DNA of 64,000 nt, taken from positions 10,736,501 through 10,800,500 of the forward strand of contig NC_051069.1 in the NCBI RefSeq assembly GCF_004664715.2, given 5' to 3'. Of this stretch, positions 1-11,925 are shown piece by piece. The stretch is from Peromyscus leucopus. Lineage: Eukaryota; Chordata; Mammalia; Rodentia; Cricetidae. Within the stretch, counting starts at the first letter, position 1. Each line of letters begins with the position of its first letter. Under the pieces are notes generated by a model. It was not told where the DNA came from. It did no database searches and was given only the letters and a program-made list of their open reading frames with translations. The position numbers and the translations under genes are program-made.

Positions 1-795
1 GTTATTTCTGCGGGGATGCTCTCTCTGATCCTCAAAGACTCATGGGATTGGATTGGACATGCAATCTCATAGTGCCCAATAATTCTCATAGCATGTATCA
101 TGGTTGAGTTTTCTTATATATTTTGTGGATATATGCCCCAATGATGTCAGTCTTCATTTATTATGATGTATCAAACTCCTCTCTAAGTGTTGGGCTCATA
201 GTAAACATCTCTGGAAAGTGTTCATGGCCAGTCTTAAGGATTGTGCTTCTAAGACACTCAATCACTAAATCAGAACATCAGAAGTTCCTTTATATCATCT
301 ACTGAAATGCTGATTGCTCTGCCTTGCTGAGGAGCCCCTTCCTGGTGAGGTCACACATCTTGGGTGGAATCTGTTCTTACGCGATTCTGCCCTCATTATC
401 TCTTTCCTGGGGTGTCATCACTTAACACAACTTGTGGGGTCACACCAGTTATTCTTCTCTCACACTGGGTTGACCCGGTCACTCCTAGGCTTAAAGGTGG
501 CTTGGACTTGGCTTTGAATCAAGCTCAGACTGTGACTTCACATCTGTCTGCAACCTGATTCCCACTTGTGTTCTGGTATTTATTATTCTCCATGTTTTTT
601 GTGGTCTTGAAGCTTGTATATGTATTATTTATTCCAACAAGAAGCACCAGCACCCACAACCACACCTTTCTGTGTACCAAGCTTAGCCCCACCCCCAGAG
701 CTATCCATTTTCTCTGTACAGTAGTCCTTGGCCACCCATGTTAGGATTCTTTCAGGCATTGATCTCCAACTGGCTTAAGATAAAAACAAAAGTCT
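1..795. other. Non-genic flanking sequence
   Basis: No gene, RNA or recognisable repeat could be supported here. The open frames are short and have no similarity I recognise. The base composition is ordinary for AT-rich mammalian intergenic DNA. Confidence 0.6.
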
Positions 796-990
796 GGGAT
801 ATAGCTCAGTCATAGAGTACTGCCTAACATCTGCAAAGCCTGGGTCTGAAGCCCAGCACCCCATACAGCTGATGTGAGGATGCAAACCTGTAATCCCAGC
901 ACTGCAGAGGTAAAGGCAGTAAGGTCATGAGTTCAAGGTCAACCTTACTTACTATATGGGAGGTACCATTTGTGTGATTCTCATCTCAGC
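796..990 (+). repeat. B4 SINE (ID head plus B1-like body)
   Basis: The left part has the tRNA-derived head 'gggatatagctcagt' with an A-box-like start and 'gggtctgaagcccagcacc'. It is followed by a B1-like 'cctgtaatcccagcact' body. That fusion order is typical of rodent B4. The right end is degraded and its limit is approximate. Confidence 0.8.
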
Positions 991-1629
991 CATGTGGCTC
1001 CCCCTTACAAAGAAGATTGAAATAGCTTTTCTGTTTCTCCCAGTAACAGTGTCCTAATCATCAGTTGGGAAATCACTCTTTCATGCAGTCTATAGGACTG
1101 GCGCACCATGGCCTTCAGGAATGTGGAAGTTTCTGCCTCCTATGGGAAAGTCCTCCATCTGTTCTTTTCTTTCTTTGCTTCTGTAGCAACTGTGTTGAAT
1201 TTGTGGTGGTTTTGTCTGTTTTTCTCCCCACCCCCATTTCATGATGCCCTACCCTTCGGTATTCATTGTTTATATTTGACAGTGGCGGGTTAAAGGCAGG
1301 GTGGAGAACAAAGTTGGTTGTTTTTTTTTTTTGTTTGTTTGTTTTTTAAACGGGATCTTACGGTTCAAATAATTAACTTTTGTTCTCATTGCTAAAAGCA
1401 ATAGGATGTCTACCACACATTTGCACCATGGAGATGTGAATATATTCAAATGCATTTTCTCAGCTGTAAGTTAACTGTTAAGTTAGTTTGTAAATGATCT
1501 ATATGTATGAGCTGTCTATATGTCTCTTATATGTGTAAAATGCAGTTTATTGTGCATGTATATAATTTGGCTAAATAGATTTCTTTTTATAAATGGTTCT
1601 TCTCTTTAAAATTAGATATATTTAATTAT

Positions 1630-1790
1630 TGTGTGTGCATGTGGGGTAATTCATGTTGAGGCACATGTTTGGGGGTCAGAGGACAACTTTGTGGGCTCAG
1701 TTCTCTCCTTGCACCATGCAGGTCCTGCGGATTGAACGTGGATCATCAGGCTTGGTAGCAAGCCGTGACATGCTGAGCCATCTTGCCTGG
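1630..1790 (-). repeat. B3A-type SINE
   Basis: The reverse-complement signature runs from 'gggggtcagaggacaac' through 'ggattgaacgtgg' to 'tgctgagccatcttgcc'. This is the B2/B3 superfamily head seen from the opposite strand. Confidence 0.8.
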
Positions 1791-2569
1791 CTTTTACTTA
1801 CTGAATTTCAGTTCATCATATGAAGACTTCAGAGACACACTATCCCATTCAGAAATAATCTCAATCTTCTTGCTGTCAAACAAGGCCCATTCTTGTGTGA
1901 ACACTTCATGTCCTCTACATGTCACTTCTCTTTTGATAGGGTCCCTATAGATAGAGCTCTCAACTGTTTATTCTGAGCTAATCTGGAGGGTAACAGGATG
2001 CTTTCCCCCTCTGTATTCATGGAAACAGATACTTTCCACAAGATTGGCCGAAAGTGGTGCGTTTGCGAAATGGCCTAAGTGTTTGGGAGGAAAAGGTTCC
2101 TCTACTGCTCACGACCTGCTGTTAACTCTCCAAACGGTTCCATGCTTGCTGCTCTCTCCAACTGCGGTAATGCTCTTAAGGGCCGGGACTTTAAGGCACC
2201 AAATCCTTGTTTCCATCAAGAAAGGCTTTTTTTTTTTTCTAGTTTTGGTGGGTGGAGAGACCCTTGCGTTTTACATGCAGTGAGTCGTGTCTGAGGCCCC
2301 ACTGTCCTTCCTCCTCAGGTGTCTGATGCTGTGGGAGGGAGATTTCTCTGCAGGGGAGGAACAGATTGAACTACTCATAACAATTGCAGTAGCTACAGAT
2401 TTGCTGCATACTAAATGATCCTGAATAAAGAGTTTTCAAAACATAGACATGAGTTCTCTCACATAGTCCATGTGGGAACCAGGAGAGCATCTCTCATGAA
2501 GTTGTCTATGTTTGGAATCAACTGAAACCCACACAGATGAGTGCACACGTAAAGGATTTTCTTGACTGG

Positions 2570-2730
2570 ATTTTTTTTTTTCTGGCTTCCAAGACAAGGT
2601 TTCTCTATATAACAGTCTTGCTATCCTGGAACTTGCTCTTTAGACTAGGCTGGTCTGGAACTCACAGAGATCCACCTGCCTCTGCTTCCTGAATGATGGG
2701 ATTAAAGGAGTGCGCCACCATCCCTGGCTT
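2570..2730 (-). repeat. B1 SINE
   Basis: A poly-T start is followed by 'acaaggtttctctat', 'ctcacagagatccacctgcc' and 'gggattaaaggagtgcgcc'. This is a full-length B1 read from its tail. Confidence 0.93.
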
Positions 2731-3043
2731 TTGATTGGGTCATTTGAGTTGGGAAGACCCACCCTAAATCTGGGTCGCTTGCTCTGGTGGCAGCCCACAC
2801 GAAAGGGCCTGGAAGAAGGGAGCTTTCGCTTTGTGCCTGTTTGCTCTTACTCTTGATGGCAAGTTCATCTATTCTGCCGCTGAGGCATTCCTTTGAGGCA
2901 TTCCTTTTCTGGTATTACTAGAACCCATTTCTTAGGGATTCCAATGTAGATCAGCTGAAATGACCATCCTCATAGTCTGAACAACTACTGGATTTTTGGA
3001 CTTTTCATCAGGACAGTCCAATGTTGGATGAACCAGATCCTGT

Positions 3044-3044
<1 letters not shown>

Positions 3045-3095
<51 letters not shown>
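3045..3095. repeat. (TA)n microsatellite
   Basis: An uninterrupted TA dinucleotide run of about 50 bp. It can extrude a cruciform and is likely polymorphic in length. Confidence 0.97.
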
Positions 3096-3099
<4 letters not shown>

Positions 3100-3329
3100 G
3101 GTTTTCTTCCTCTAGAAAGGGTGATTAATACAGCATCTTGAGGATTCATTTTGTGGAGCTGGGCTGGGATCACAAAGATGGCTCACTCTCACAGGTGTTA
3201 CCTAGAGGCCAGGTCAACCTAGAGGCCCCTACTTGAAGGTCCTTATGCAATTTGTTCCTCAGAGTTTGTGATAAAAGAGGGATCAAGGGAGAAGCTTCAG
3301 TGATTCTTAGAATCCAGTCCCAGAAGTCA

Positions 3330-3836
3330 TAGGCTGTAGCCGAATTGCTAAACGGTCTTATTAATAAAAAAAAAAACCTGGAGCCAGATATTGGAGTTAA
3401 AACCTGAGAGATCGGAGGAATAGGAAAAGCCACACCAACCTCACCTTACTGACCCTCAGTCTCCAAAGAGACCTACTTCCTGTATACCCACACCTATATG
3501 CCTTTCTGTTCTGCCATCTCATTTCCTCTCTCTGCTCAGCTACATCACTTCCTCTTTCTGCCCAGCTCTGTCACTTCCTGTCTGTCTGTATAGACCTCTA
3601 GACCTTTATGGATAACTGGTGTTGGAATTTAAGGTGTGTGCCACCATGCCTGGCTCTGTTCCCAGTGTGGCCTTGAACTCACAGAGATCTGGATGGATCT
3701 CTGCCTTGTGAAGGCTAGGATAAAAGACGTGTGCTACCATTGCCTGACTTCTATGTTTAGTATAGTGGCTGGCATTTTCCTCGGATCCTCAGATAAGCTT
3801 TATTGGGGTGCACAAAGAACATATTACCACAACAGG
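3330..3836. repeat. Composite cricetid-type repeat with B1-like modules
   Basis: Starts near 'gctaaacggtcttattaata' and ends near 'ataagctttattggggtgca'. It contains a cluster of 'cacttcctgtctgtctgta'-type motifs and two partial B1-like modules ('aaggtgtgtgccaccatgcc' and 'aaaagacgtgtgctaccatt'). I associate this arrangement with a high-copy cricetid element, possibly LTR-derived, but I cannot name the family. Confidence 0.55.
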
Positions 3837-4196
3837 CTCTCATTTCTGACATAGTGTTTGCTACAGTGAGTCAGTAAATGTCACTCATGCAGAGGGGAAG
3901 GGTGGTGAGCTCCCTTTCTTGGGAGGAGCTGCATCAAGTCAGTGTGGACCTTTAAAAGTCATCACAAGGCTGTTGGTATTTCCCCCTTCATGCCTTATCT
4001 TCAACAAATAATCACACAAACAGCAACAAAACAACGTCAAAGATGTAGTCAGGGGTCAGTAAGTGGACAGGGGAATATCGGAATAATTCACACAGGATTT
4101 CAGTGTTCCAACCTAACCAAATAGCTATTCTCTAAAACTCTAAAAGAGCAGAAGTTGGATCTAATTGGATTTTTTCCAACTTAAAAGAAGTTTGCT

Positions 4197-4410
4197 TGAT
4201 TTTATTTTTATGTTCATGAGTGTTTTGCTTGCACACGTTTGTGCACCAAATGCCTACAGTGTCCCTGGAAGCCAGAAAATGGCATTGGATCTCATGGAAG
4301 TGGAGTTGCAGGAGGTTGCAAGCCTCCATGTGGGTGCTGGGAACTGAACCCAGGTCTTCTGCAAGAATAGCAAGTGCTCTTTACAGGTGAGTCATCTCTT
4401 CTTCCAGCTT
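4197..4410 (-). repeat. B3/B2-family SINE
   Basis: Reverse-complement landmarks are 'gtgggtgctgggaactgaac', 'ccaggtcttctgcaag' and 'gagtcatctcttcttccag', preceded by a 'tttatttttatgttcatgag' tail. Confidence 0.88.
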
Positions 4411-5597
4411 TGAGGAACACTGTCTGGTGTAGCCCTTGTGAAGATGAAGTTGGCCAGGAGGTAGCTATTGGCAGGGTTTGCTCAGGGTAGGAGACCAGTA
4501 AGGCATCCTTGTCAACAGGGATAGAACTGTTCAGTTGCAGTCAGTGAGACTAATAGGTCAGAATGCAGGCTGCAGATGGTAAGAACTCGGGAAGAAACAG
4601 GCTGGTTCTCTTCTGCTAGCTGGCAAAAAACAGTCGCAGATGGTGATGATAAGGAGCAGACCTCAGTGCGGGGATGAAATGAGTGCCAGTGCCACCTGCT
4701 AAAATCACCTCAGCACCACTGCCAAGGGGCAGAACCCTTGAGTGGCATTCTCTGCTTTGATCCCTGAAACAGAGACCAAGGTGGCTCTGGCCCCTCTGTG
4801 GCTCTAAGAGCAAAACACGAGGAAGGAAGCTCTTGGTACCAGATGGAGAGGTTGTGGGAACAGAGATGGCTGTCAGGCCACAGACTGAGGCATCATGCAA
4901 TAAAGACAGATGGTGAGAGAGGTGCCCACTCTATGATGGCTTCTTGCCTTTTCTGCACACACCCTGGTGTGTGCCCTTCACACACAGCCTCTTCAGGGGC
5001 TTCTGACTTCCAAAGCATCTTTAATGAGAAGTCAAACACAAAGTAAGTGCTCTGAGGTTGGATGCCCTTCTGGCTGAGGGCCCTTCATCTCTGTTCAATT
5101 TTTCTCACCAGCTTTCTGATACACTAATGATTAAGAGAAGCACTGGAGTGATACAATCCATGGAACTGAGCATTGGAGAGAAGAGGACCCAGATGGATGT
5201 GAAGTCAAGAGTACACTCCTCTTTTTAGCACACTCCTGCCTCTAAGACAACAGAGCAAGGGCCAAGTTCCTAGGAACAGAGAAAATACAGATTTATTCTC
5301 CAAGATCTACATTGGCAGGACTCGTCACTCCTAAGAGACTCATTGGCTCTGCAAGTTCTCTCTTTAAGCGATTGTGCACTGGTCCTTCAACACAAAGAAC
5401 AGGGATCCATTAAGCTGAGAGCTCATAGAGCTATTTAGTTCACTGTACTGTGGCAGACCTTCCTGCAGGTACCCAGAAGGCAGAATTCCCCACCCAAATG
5501 GCTATGAGCCCACTTCTCAGGTCCATGTGAGCTTTCCCCTAGCTCCTGAGGTATGCATTCTTAGACTCCTTTCTCAGCTTTAAAAATGTATTTATTA
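4411..5597. other. Non-genic flanking sequence
   Basis: Mostly unique sequence. The overlapping frames on both strands between 4616 and 5046 are not supported by any family resemblance or splice structure that I can see. Confidence 0.5.
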
Positions 5598-5766
5598 GGG
5601 GCTGGATAGATGACTCAGTGGTTAAGAGCACTGGCTGCTCTTCCAGAGGACCTGGGTTCAATTCCCAGCATCCACATGGCAGCTCACAACTGTAACTGCA
5701 GTTCCAGGGGACCCAAAACCCATGGGAAAACACCAATGCACATAAAATAAAGTTAAATAAAAAATT
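5598..5766 (+). repeat. B2 SINE
   Basis: Begins 'ggggctggatagatgactca', contains 'cagaggacctgggttcaatt', and ends in an 'aaataaagttaaataaaa' tail carrying an AATAAA signal. The tRNA-derived A and B boxes are recognisable. Confidence 0.94.
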
Positions 5767-5767
5767 T

Positions 5768-5924
5768 ATTAGTGTGTATGACTTGTGAGTGTGTTCACAC
5801 ACATCCACACACGTACTATGGCACATGTGTGGAAGTCAGAGGACAGCTTTCAGGAGTAAGTTTTCACCTTCTGTCCTGGGTTCTGGTAGGTGCTTTTTAT
5901 ATGCTAAGCCGTCTTGCTGGCTCC
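5768..5924 (-). repeat. B3A-type SINE fragment
   Basis: Contains 'ggaagtcagaggacagcttt' and ends 'ctaagccgtcttgctggctc', which is the reversed SINE head. It sits directly against the tail of the preceding B2, so one probably inserted into the other's A-rich tail. Confidence 0.75.
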
Positions 5925-6050
5925 ATCCCTGGACTTTCGAAGTGCTTGTCAGATATTACTTCAGAGTTGGGAAAGTGGGAACGAAGCTTGGAATGTATGA
6001 GCCCGAGTGTCCATAGAGTGGCAGGTACTTTGTAGTGTGGACCTCAACTG

Positions 6051-6402
6051 GTGTACTAGTTACTTTACATATCGTTGAAGCAAAATCCCTGACAAAGGAA
6101 GGGTTTATCCTGACTCACAGAGGGTCCAACCCAGTATGGCTGGGAAGTGATGGAGTTAACTGAAGTTTACTGATCACATGACACTCAGCTTGGAGGGAAA
6201 GAGGGATGAATGTTTGCACTCAGCTGCTTTTCTTCCTGTGTGTAGACCAGGACCCGCAATCCCCACCCCCATGAAGTGGTGCCACTCACATTTTGGTTGG
6301 GTCCTCCCATCTCAATTAGACCAATGTCAATTAACCCTCACAGACATGGGCAGAGACTTGCTTCTGGAGCGAATTAAGTTGATAATGTAAATGATCACAA
6401 TG
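6051..6402 (-). repeat. Rodent LTR-like repeat (MaLR-type?)
   Basis: Starts 'tgtactagttactttacata', followed by an 'aaggaagggtttatcctgac' block, and ends in a 'gaattaagttgataatg' block. The layout matches a common rodent LTR class read from the 3' side. The family is not certain. Confidence 0.5.
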
Positions 6403-6714
6403 GGCTATAGGATACAGTGTGAGGAAGGCTTCTCTATGTTCTTTCTCTTCAGCCTGCCTAGTTCTTGCAGGGAGCCCTGACACCCTCACCCTGTTAACAG
6501 AATTTTAAATCCCAACCTGGCCATCCAAGTTATTTACCAAGTACATTTGCCAAGGAAAAAGGGTATGCTGTTTTAAAGTTTCACAGTATGTTAGCTTGTT
6601 TTGTTTTATATATATATGTAGACATTTGGTAGGAGTACTTCCATGTCTAGCTTCCTCACAGCCCCTACAAATATTTGGATTGGTTCCGGTTTTCCATTTA
6701 ACACCAGATCAACT

Positions 6715-6985
6715 CCAATTACCATGGCTTGGTATTTAAAGCCTTTCACTATCTGGGTCCTCTCTGATCTTGCCTCTCCTCTCCCCGCTTTACTTCTTCA
6801 GGAATCTATATACCGAACTGCCCAACTTCCAACCAGGCTCAGCTCATATGCTTCTGTCTTTGCTCTGGCGATTACTATTTTCTTGGAAAGGCTTCCATTT
6901 CGGCCTTTCATTTATATGGGCCAACATGCTATTTCACCACCCAGCTCAAGCTTCACAACCACCTCCCTTCCCTCTGGATTTTTCT
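6715..6985 (+). repeat. Possible ancient L2/L3-like 3' remnant
   Basis: The 'tggtatttaaagcctttcac' block, followed by a C/T-rich 'tcttgcctctcctctccc' stretch, recalls the 3' region of ancient mammalian LINE/SINE elements. It is very diverged. The two overlapping frames here are artefacts of this pyrimidine-rich region. Confidence 0.3.
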
Positions 6986-7079
6986 AACAGCTTTTGTCTG
7001 AACCAATTTGTGGTGCTCAGAGTGTGCAGTGGTGTGTGGACATTTTTCTTATTATGCACAAGGTGTGGGATAAGATAAG

Positions 7080-8159
7080 GGGCCATCAATATTCAACTAT
7101 TTCAAACTAGGAGAGAGGACTTAAAAAAAAAAGGTAGCTAGAAAATTAAAAGAACACAGGCAGGTGCTAAAGGAAGACACCCTTAGCATTGTCAATGGGC
7201 TTCAGAGAGGCCATTGGGGACAGGTCCCACCAAATAGACCATTGTCTATTAGGGAAGAGGTCTTTTGAAACTGAGAGAGCAGCAGATTGTGTGGGCAAAA
7301 GCAGCATTGTAGCGGGGGAAAACAAGCCAGGATAAAGTGGAGACCACAAATACACTTTAATGTCCTCAAGAAGAGGAGTTCTCGGAACGACAGGGCAGCT
7401 TGAGTGGGTGGACCAGGTGGGGCAGTTTTGTTCTGTTAAAGAATGGCGACGCTGAGTGTGTTTGGGGAAGAACGGAGCTAGACACTGATAATGGGAAAGC
7501 TGATTGAACAGTCTGGGCCTGGCTGAGATCCAGTGTACAATGGCAGGATTAACCTTGAGAAAGGGTTAGGGTACTTTTTACTGTGGGTAAGGGATGCTAG
7601 GGGAAGACGACGGCTACAGGGTAGGCATAATAATGAGAGGAGAAGGACTTACGTGTGAGGGGAAAGGCTGCCACTATAAAGGAAAGGCTAGGAAAGCCCA
7701 ATTTCCGAGGCCAGTCCAGATAAGTATCACCGTTTCCATCCCTTCCCTTCACATTAATTCAATGCCCCGCCTGTGCCAAACGCGACTGGGCCCTGGGGTC
7801 CGCACAGATACACGTTTCCGTGTGGTTTGGCGACTTGTTAGGTTAGCACTCCAGGGAGAGTTCGTTTCTACCCTTGTGGAGGACTTTTAAGTATAACGCA
7901 CAAATGAATTGGAAGAGTCCTTTGTCAAGCGAGATGTACTGGGTTGGAGCTTGAAGCATCCGTGACAATGTCGCCCTATTTGAGGTAAAAAGGGAGAGGC
8001 CGAAATGTGGGAAATCTACATTAAAGGGGGAGACAGACGTGGGTAAACTGAGGCTGTAAGCCTTCAGGGTGGTAGATGGGACTTCCTTGTTTACTTCAGA
8101 TAGCTGTGTAAAAGGTAACAGCGCCTCAGTTTACCAGTATCAAGTTCAGCTTCTCAGCT
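7080..8159. other. Unique sequence 5' of the CpG island
   Basis: No repeat was recognised over about 1 kb, which stands out in this window. It ends at the CpG-rich block. It may hold distal promoter or enhancer elements of the downstream transcription unit, but I see no diagnostic motif. An antisense promoter transcript is possible and is not shown by the sequence. Confidence 0.4.
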
Positions 8160-8350
8160 AAACCAGGAGTCTCTACGGCGGCCGAGTCGGACCAAACTTT
8201 GCCCAAACCGCGTCATCTAAACTACCTTGCAAACGCCCAGGTCTCCAGACTTCTTCAGGTCAGCAACACCTTTGCCCGCTTGTTATTGATGAGAGGCGGG
8301 AAGAATCACCTTTTCTCTTTGGCAATTGGTCACAGTAAGCTGCGAGTCAC

Positions 8351-8553
8351 GCCTCCCGCGCTGCCATCGCTGACAGGCTTCTGGGACTGTCACTCAAAGA
8401 GTCTCCGCCTCCCACCATGGGACCGCCCTTCAATGACGGTCCCGCCCCGTGGTGGCCCCGCCTCTCGCGCCGCCGCTCACAGGCTTCCGGGGCTGTCACT
8501 CGGGGAGCCTCCGCCTCCCCGCTTCCATGGCCTCGCCCCTCACCGTGGCTGGG
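8351..8553. repeat. Tandem promoter duplication, about 106-bp unit
   Basis: The block 'acaggcttctgggactgtca' at 8373 recurs as 'acaggcttccggggctgtca' at 8479, and both are followed by a 'cctccgcctccc'-type box. By eye about 6 of 41 core positions differ. The unit brackets the GC-box cluster, so the core promoter appears to be partly duplicated. Confidence 0.75.
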
Positions 8554-8752
8554 ATCTCGCGTGAAGAACCGCGGGCACGGCGGCGGCTGGGCTCCCCGGC
8601 AGCGCGCGGAGCGGGCGGGCTCTCTCACACGAGCGCTTCCTCGTCGAAGAGGCTGGAGCTGCGGCAGCGCAGGCCTGGGCCGCCGCGTCTCCGCCGCCCG
8701 CTTCAGTTATCCTCAGGGCTCCGGGGGCCGCTCGTCCGCCGGCGCGCCTCAG
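8527..8752 (+). other. Probable first exon (gene unidentified)
   Basis: The 3' edge is set by a near-consensus splice donor, CAG|GTGAGG, with GT at 8753-8754 inside the CpG island. The 5' edge (transcription start) is not visible; the coordinate given is only the in-frame ATG at 8527. That ATG opens a frame of about 75 codons rich in Arg, Ser and Pro up to the donor, with no domain I recognise. Such frames arise readily in GC-rich DNA, so the exon is more likely mostly or wholly 5' UTR. It would splice over a very long intron, possibly to the candidate exon at 42037. Joining to that exon gives an immediate stop in both frames that are open upstream, which supports a UTR role for both. Confidence 0.55.
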
Positions 8753-8758
8753 GTGAGG
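8753..8758 (+). other. Splice donor of presumed exon 1
   Basis: The sequence 'cctcag/gtgaggg' matches the mammalian donor consensus at most positions and lies within the CpG island. That is where first-exon donors usually fall. Confidence 0.6.
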
Positions 8759-11569
8759 GTGCTCGGCAGGTCGCGGCTGGGGAGGCGACCCGGGGCGGCC
8801 GTGGCAGGCGGGTTTCGCGACGGGGGCGGCTCCCGGGGGGATGAGCGGCGCTCCGAGTGCGGGGATCTCGGTGACGCGGCGGGGACTGGGAGTTCCGGAG
8901 CCCCTTCGGCTTTGGGGTGGGGGTGGGTGGCCGCTCAGACGGTCCGGGGGTCTCTGGGGTCGCGGGAGGGAGCGCTTCCCGTGTCCTGAGAGCCCGTGTG
9001 CTGGCATCGCGCGGTTCCGGGACGAGGGGACCGTTTCTGGCGATCCTGGGCACTTGGGGGACGCAGTATACAGTTTAGCCAGGTCCCGAGGGCACGGGAA
9101 GCCCTGGGAGCGGGGAGGGGTCTGCTTGGCATTCCTGAAGTCAAGCAGGAGGGTGTCAGGGTTCCAGAGACCAGTGTTTGTTTAAGATCGCCTTGGGGTG
9201 ATAGGGCGATGCCTCTGTCCCTCCCGGGCAGGAACCGACTGGGTGGGTGTGGGTGGGGGCGGGAGCGTGCCAGGGGAGACCAGCGTCTGTATTGGGGTTT
9301 CTGCTTCGCCCAGAGGGGGGCGGTAACTGTGCGCCATGGTCCCCAGTCTTTTTTCGGGGCGATAGGGAGACGGATCTCGTCGTGTGGGCGCGGCTCAGCG
9401 GGCTCTGAGTCTCCAGGGGTGCGGGACCTGGGTTCAGGAGCCACTCCACAGCACTGCTTGTGGTTTTCGGTGTCTAACGGTTTCGATCCGGTCCCTTTCC
9501 TTTAGATGAGATTTGACTCAGTGCTTAGTTGGAAGATTGATCGGGGCAGTTGCTTAGTTGGAGACACAGTGGGCTTGTTCTGCTGTTTCTTTTCTTTGCC
9601 CCGGGATCCCTTTGGGGACGCGCTGTGTTGTCGCCTGAGCTCTGAGCTCCGGAGGAGCGATACCGACTTGGGCATGCTGTCTGGATGGTGGTTTGTTTGT
9701 TTGTTTGTAGGCGAGTATCCGAAGGTTGAGAGAGGATTTAGCTCCTGGGGTAGGGGCGGCTGTGCGCTTCGGGCTTTCTGTTCTAGTCTTTGATGAACCT
9801 GCATGGTTAAATCTGTCCTGTATTTGCCTGCGTCTTAGTCAGTCAGATAGTGCCAGGGAGTGTCCTTTTTAAAGCATTTGTGGAAGAGGGGTAACTTCAA
9901 TATATATATAGTCTCAAAGCCAGATTTCTGCAAAAGCGGTATTGGCAACCTGTTAAGGATGGCCTATAGAGCCCTTTTAGAGAATCCTGGTGCATCAGTT
10001 TTACTGTGGTTTAGATCTTACAGAGTTCTTGATGACTCTACCAGACTTAGGTGGAACTTAAATGACTTCTATTTATCTGCCCATGAGTGGTTTAAAAATA
10101 TGTGTCAGAATGTCCGAGCATTTGCCTGACAATTCTCCTGGTTAGGCAGTCTAATGTTACCTTAGTCTGAGGAAAATTCCTGTAAGCAGGAAACAAGATG
10201 TAAGCAGACAAGTTGAAATATGGCAAAGCAAAGAAGTTTGCCTTGCCAGTCTTCCTTTCAGTTTTTTAAAAAGATAATTTCTTTTGCTTTTTAAATCAGA
10301 AAAGTTAGGAACAAAGTATTGAAGGTTTGCATTTTGCAATCATAAAATAAACCAAACCAAGGGAATGTATTGTAGTGTTAGTAGGGCTTGGGGGTGGGAT
10401 AGGTTGGTTATCATTTTCTCACACCAAAGTACCTGATTGGCCAATTTTCTGCCCATTAAAACTGATCAGTTGAGCAAGTATTTGTTTGAAACTAAAGCCC
10501 CAAAAATTCAAGTAGATCAACATCTTCAAACTCTTTTTTTGAGAGAAAGACAAAATGACAAAGTAGGCAAAAGCCTGAAGCTTCACATTCTTTTTTGAAA
10601 AGCTTTCAGACTTCTAAAGAAGCATAGATGGGGTGATCATCTGTTAGGTGCCATGATGCTGATCGGAGGTGCAGTGATTGCAGTAATGCATCGTACATGG
10701 AGAAGGAAGCAACATATAAATAAAACCGTTAAATTGTGATGTTGCAGAGGAAAAATCATTGTCCTTGGGAGTCAGCTTTTTTCCCCTTAAATAACCACCA
10801 AGTAATAGTTGACATTTGTTGTGATAACCAGCTCAGCTCTCTACCTTCAGAATTACTTTTTTTTCAAAAATTAAATTATGATCAGTAGAGTTTGGGCATT
10901 AAGTAAATGTCTCTTTGAAAATGCTTTTGTGGTATAAGCATGAAGAAAATCTGTAGCAACACAAATGGAACTTATTATGTTTGGAGCTGTCTTTAGGAGG
11001 TGGATGCATGGTAGAGAGCTGTCTGATTTCATACTTTAATATTCCTTGAATCTATTTCAATGAGCAGCTTACATGAAAATTAGGTAAGTCCAAAAATAAA
11101 AACATTTTGAACACTGCAAGTTTGTGAATTATACAGTGTCTGCAGACTTTTGTCAATGTTGCCTGTCTTCCTGTTTGTACTAATGAAAAAGAGATATTTC
11201 AGTTACCTAAAAGTTATGGGGGGAAGTGTGGACAAGTGAGATGGGGAACACAGCAAAATAAAAAGTGTATAGCTGAATGTTAAAAACATTTCAAGATACT
11301 GGGTATTTGATTATATATAAGAGTATACGGGGGGAGAGGGCTCTTGTGCTGACTTCAGAAAGACTTTTTTATTCTTTGGTCAAATATAGGCATATTTAAT
11401 ATATATGTTTTTCTTGTGAGACAAATGAACCATAAAAATAGTTTTATAGTTTCATTATCACAGTACTGAAAATGAGAGTACCAAAGTGGATTTTGAATTA
11501 TCATTCAAAATCTAGAATCATAATATTATATACTAAAGCATTTTCTAGAAAGGAAATTGTAAGGAATGC
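8759..11569. other. Start of presumed intron 1, largely unique
   Basis: The CpG island fades by about 9480. A short (GTTT)n run sits at about 9690-9708. Frames of 90-170 codons across 8840-9800 follow from GC richness and overlap on both strands. After 9800 the sequence is AT-rich without clear transposons. The 89-codon frame at 9860-10129 resembles no known protein. Confidence 0.5.
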
Positions 11570-11660
11570 ATTATCTTCACTGCACTGCTAATAGTGTGAC
11601 CTTTGATAATTCTTAGTGTCTCCGGGTCTCGGTTTCTATGTGTAAGCATATATGTAAATA
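11570..11660 (+). repeat. MIR relic
   Basis: 'gctaatagtgtgacctttga' followed by a 'gtctcggtttctatgtgtaa' block matches the MIR core and its '...cagtttcctcatctgtaaaa' region in degraded form. Confidence 0.45.
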
Positions 11661-11925
11661 ATGGATGCAAGAGAAGCCCTGTCCATACTCCGTACAAACC
11701 TCAGTTTCACGGTTTGTACTGCATCAGTTTTTGTGTTACAGAACCTGCAATGTTACATGTACAGAAAGCAGAGAGAGCATGAGTGGATTATTCTCAGAAT
11801 ATAACTAGTTCTTTATAATTTACATCTGTATCTGATTTCAGAAGCTTCTTTATAGAGATATAAGTATTTAATTCTAGAATATACATTCATGAGGGTAAAT
11901 GCTTTTCTTTGGATCATTTGGCTGT

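Larger units (their letters stand above)
8160..9480. promoter_or_regulatory. CpG-island promoter
   Basis: CpG dinucleotides are abundant only here, densest at about 8400-9100. The rest of the window is CpG-poor. Visible elements include 'cggcggccgag' near 8178, an inverted CCAAT box ('attgg' near 8325), GC boxes ('tcccgccccgtgg' at about 8440 and 'ggccccgcctct' at about 8455), a CRE-half-like 'tgacg' near 8434, and TCTCGCG cores near 8463 and 8551. There is no clear TATA box. This fits a broad, TATA-less housekeeping-type promoter. Direction is inferred from the splice donor at 8753; bidirectional activity cannot be excluded. Confidence 0.85.

Noticed and set aside
8347..9505. Open frames of 90-190 codons on both strands across the CpG island
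   Set aside because: GC-rich DNA has few stop codons. The frames overlap each other on both strands, run through the splice donor, and encode Arg/Pro/Ser/Gly-rich sequence with no domain I recognise.
9860..10129. 89-codon frame soon after the CpG island
   Set aside because: No recognised similarity, no splice signals at its edges, and AT-rich composition typical of intron.
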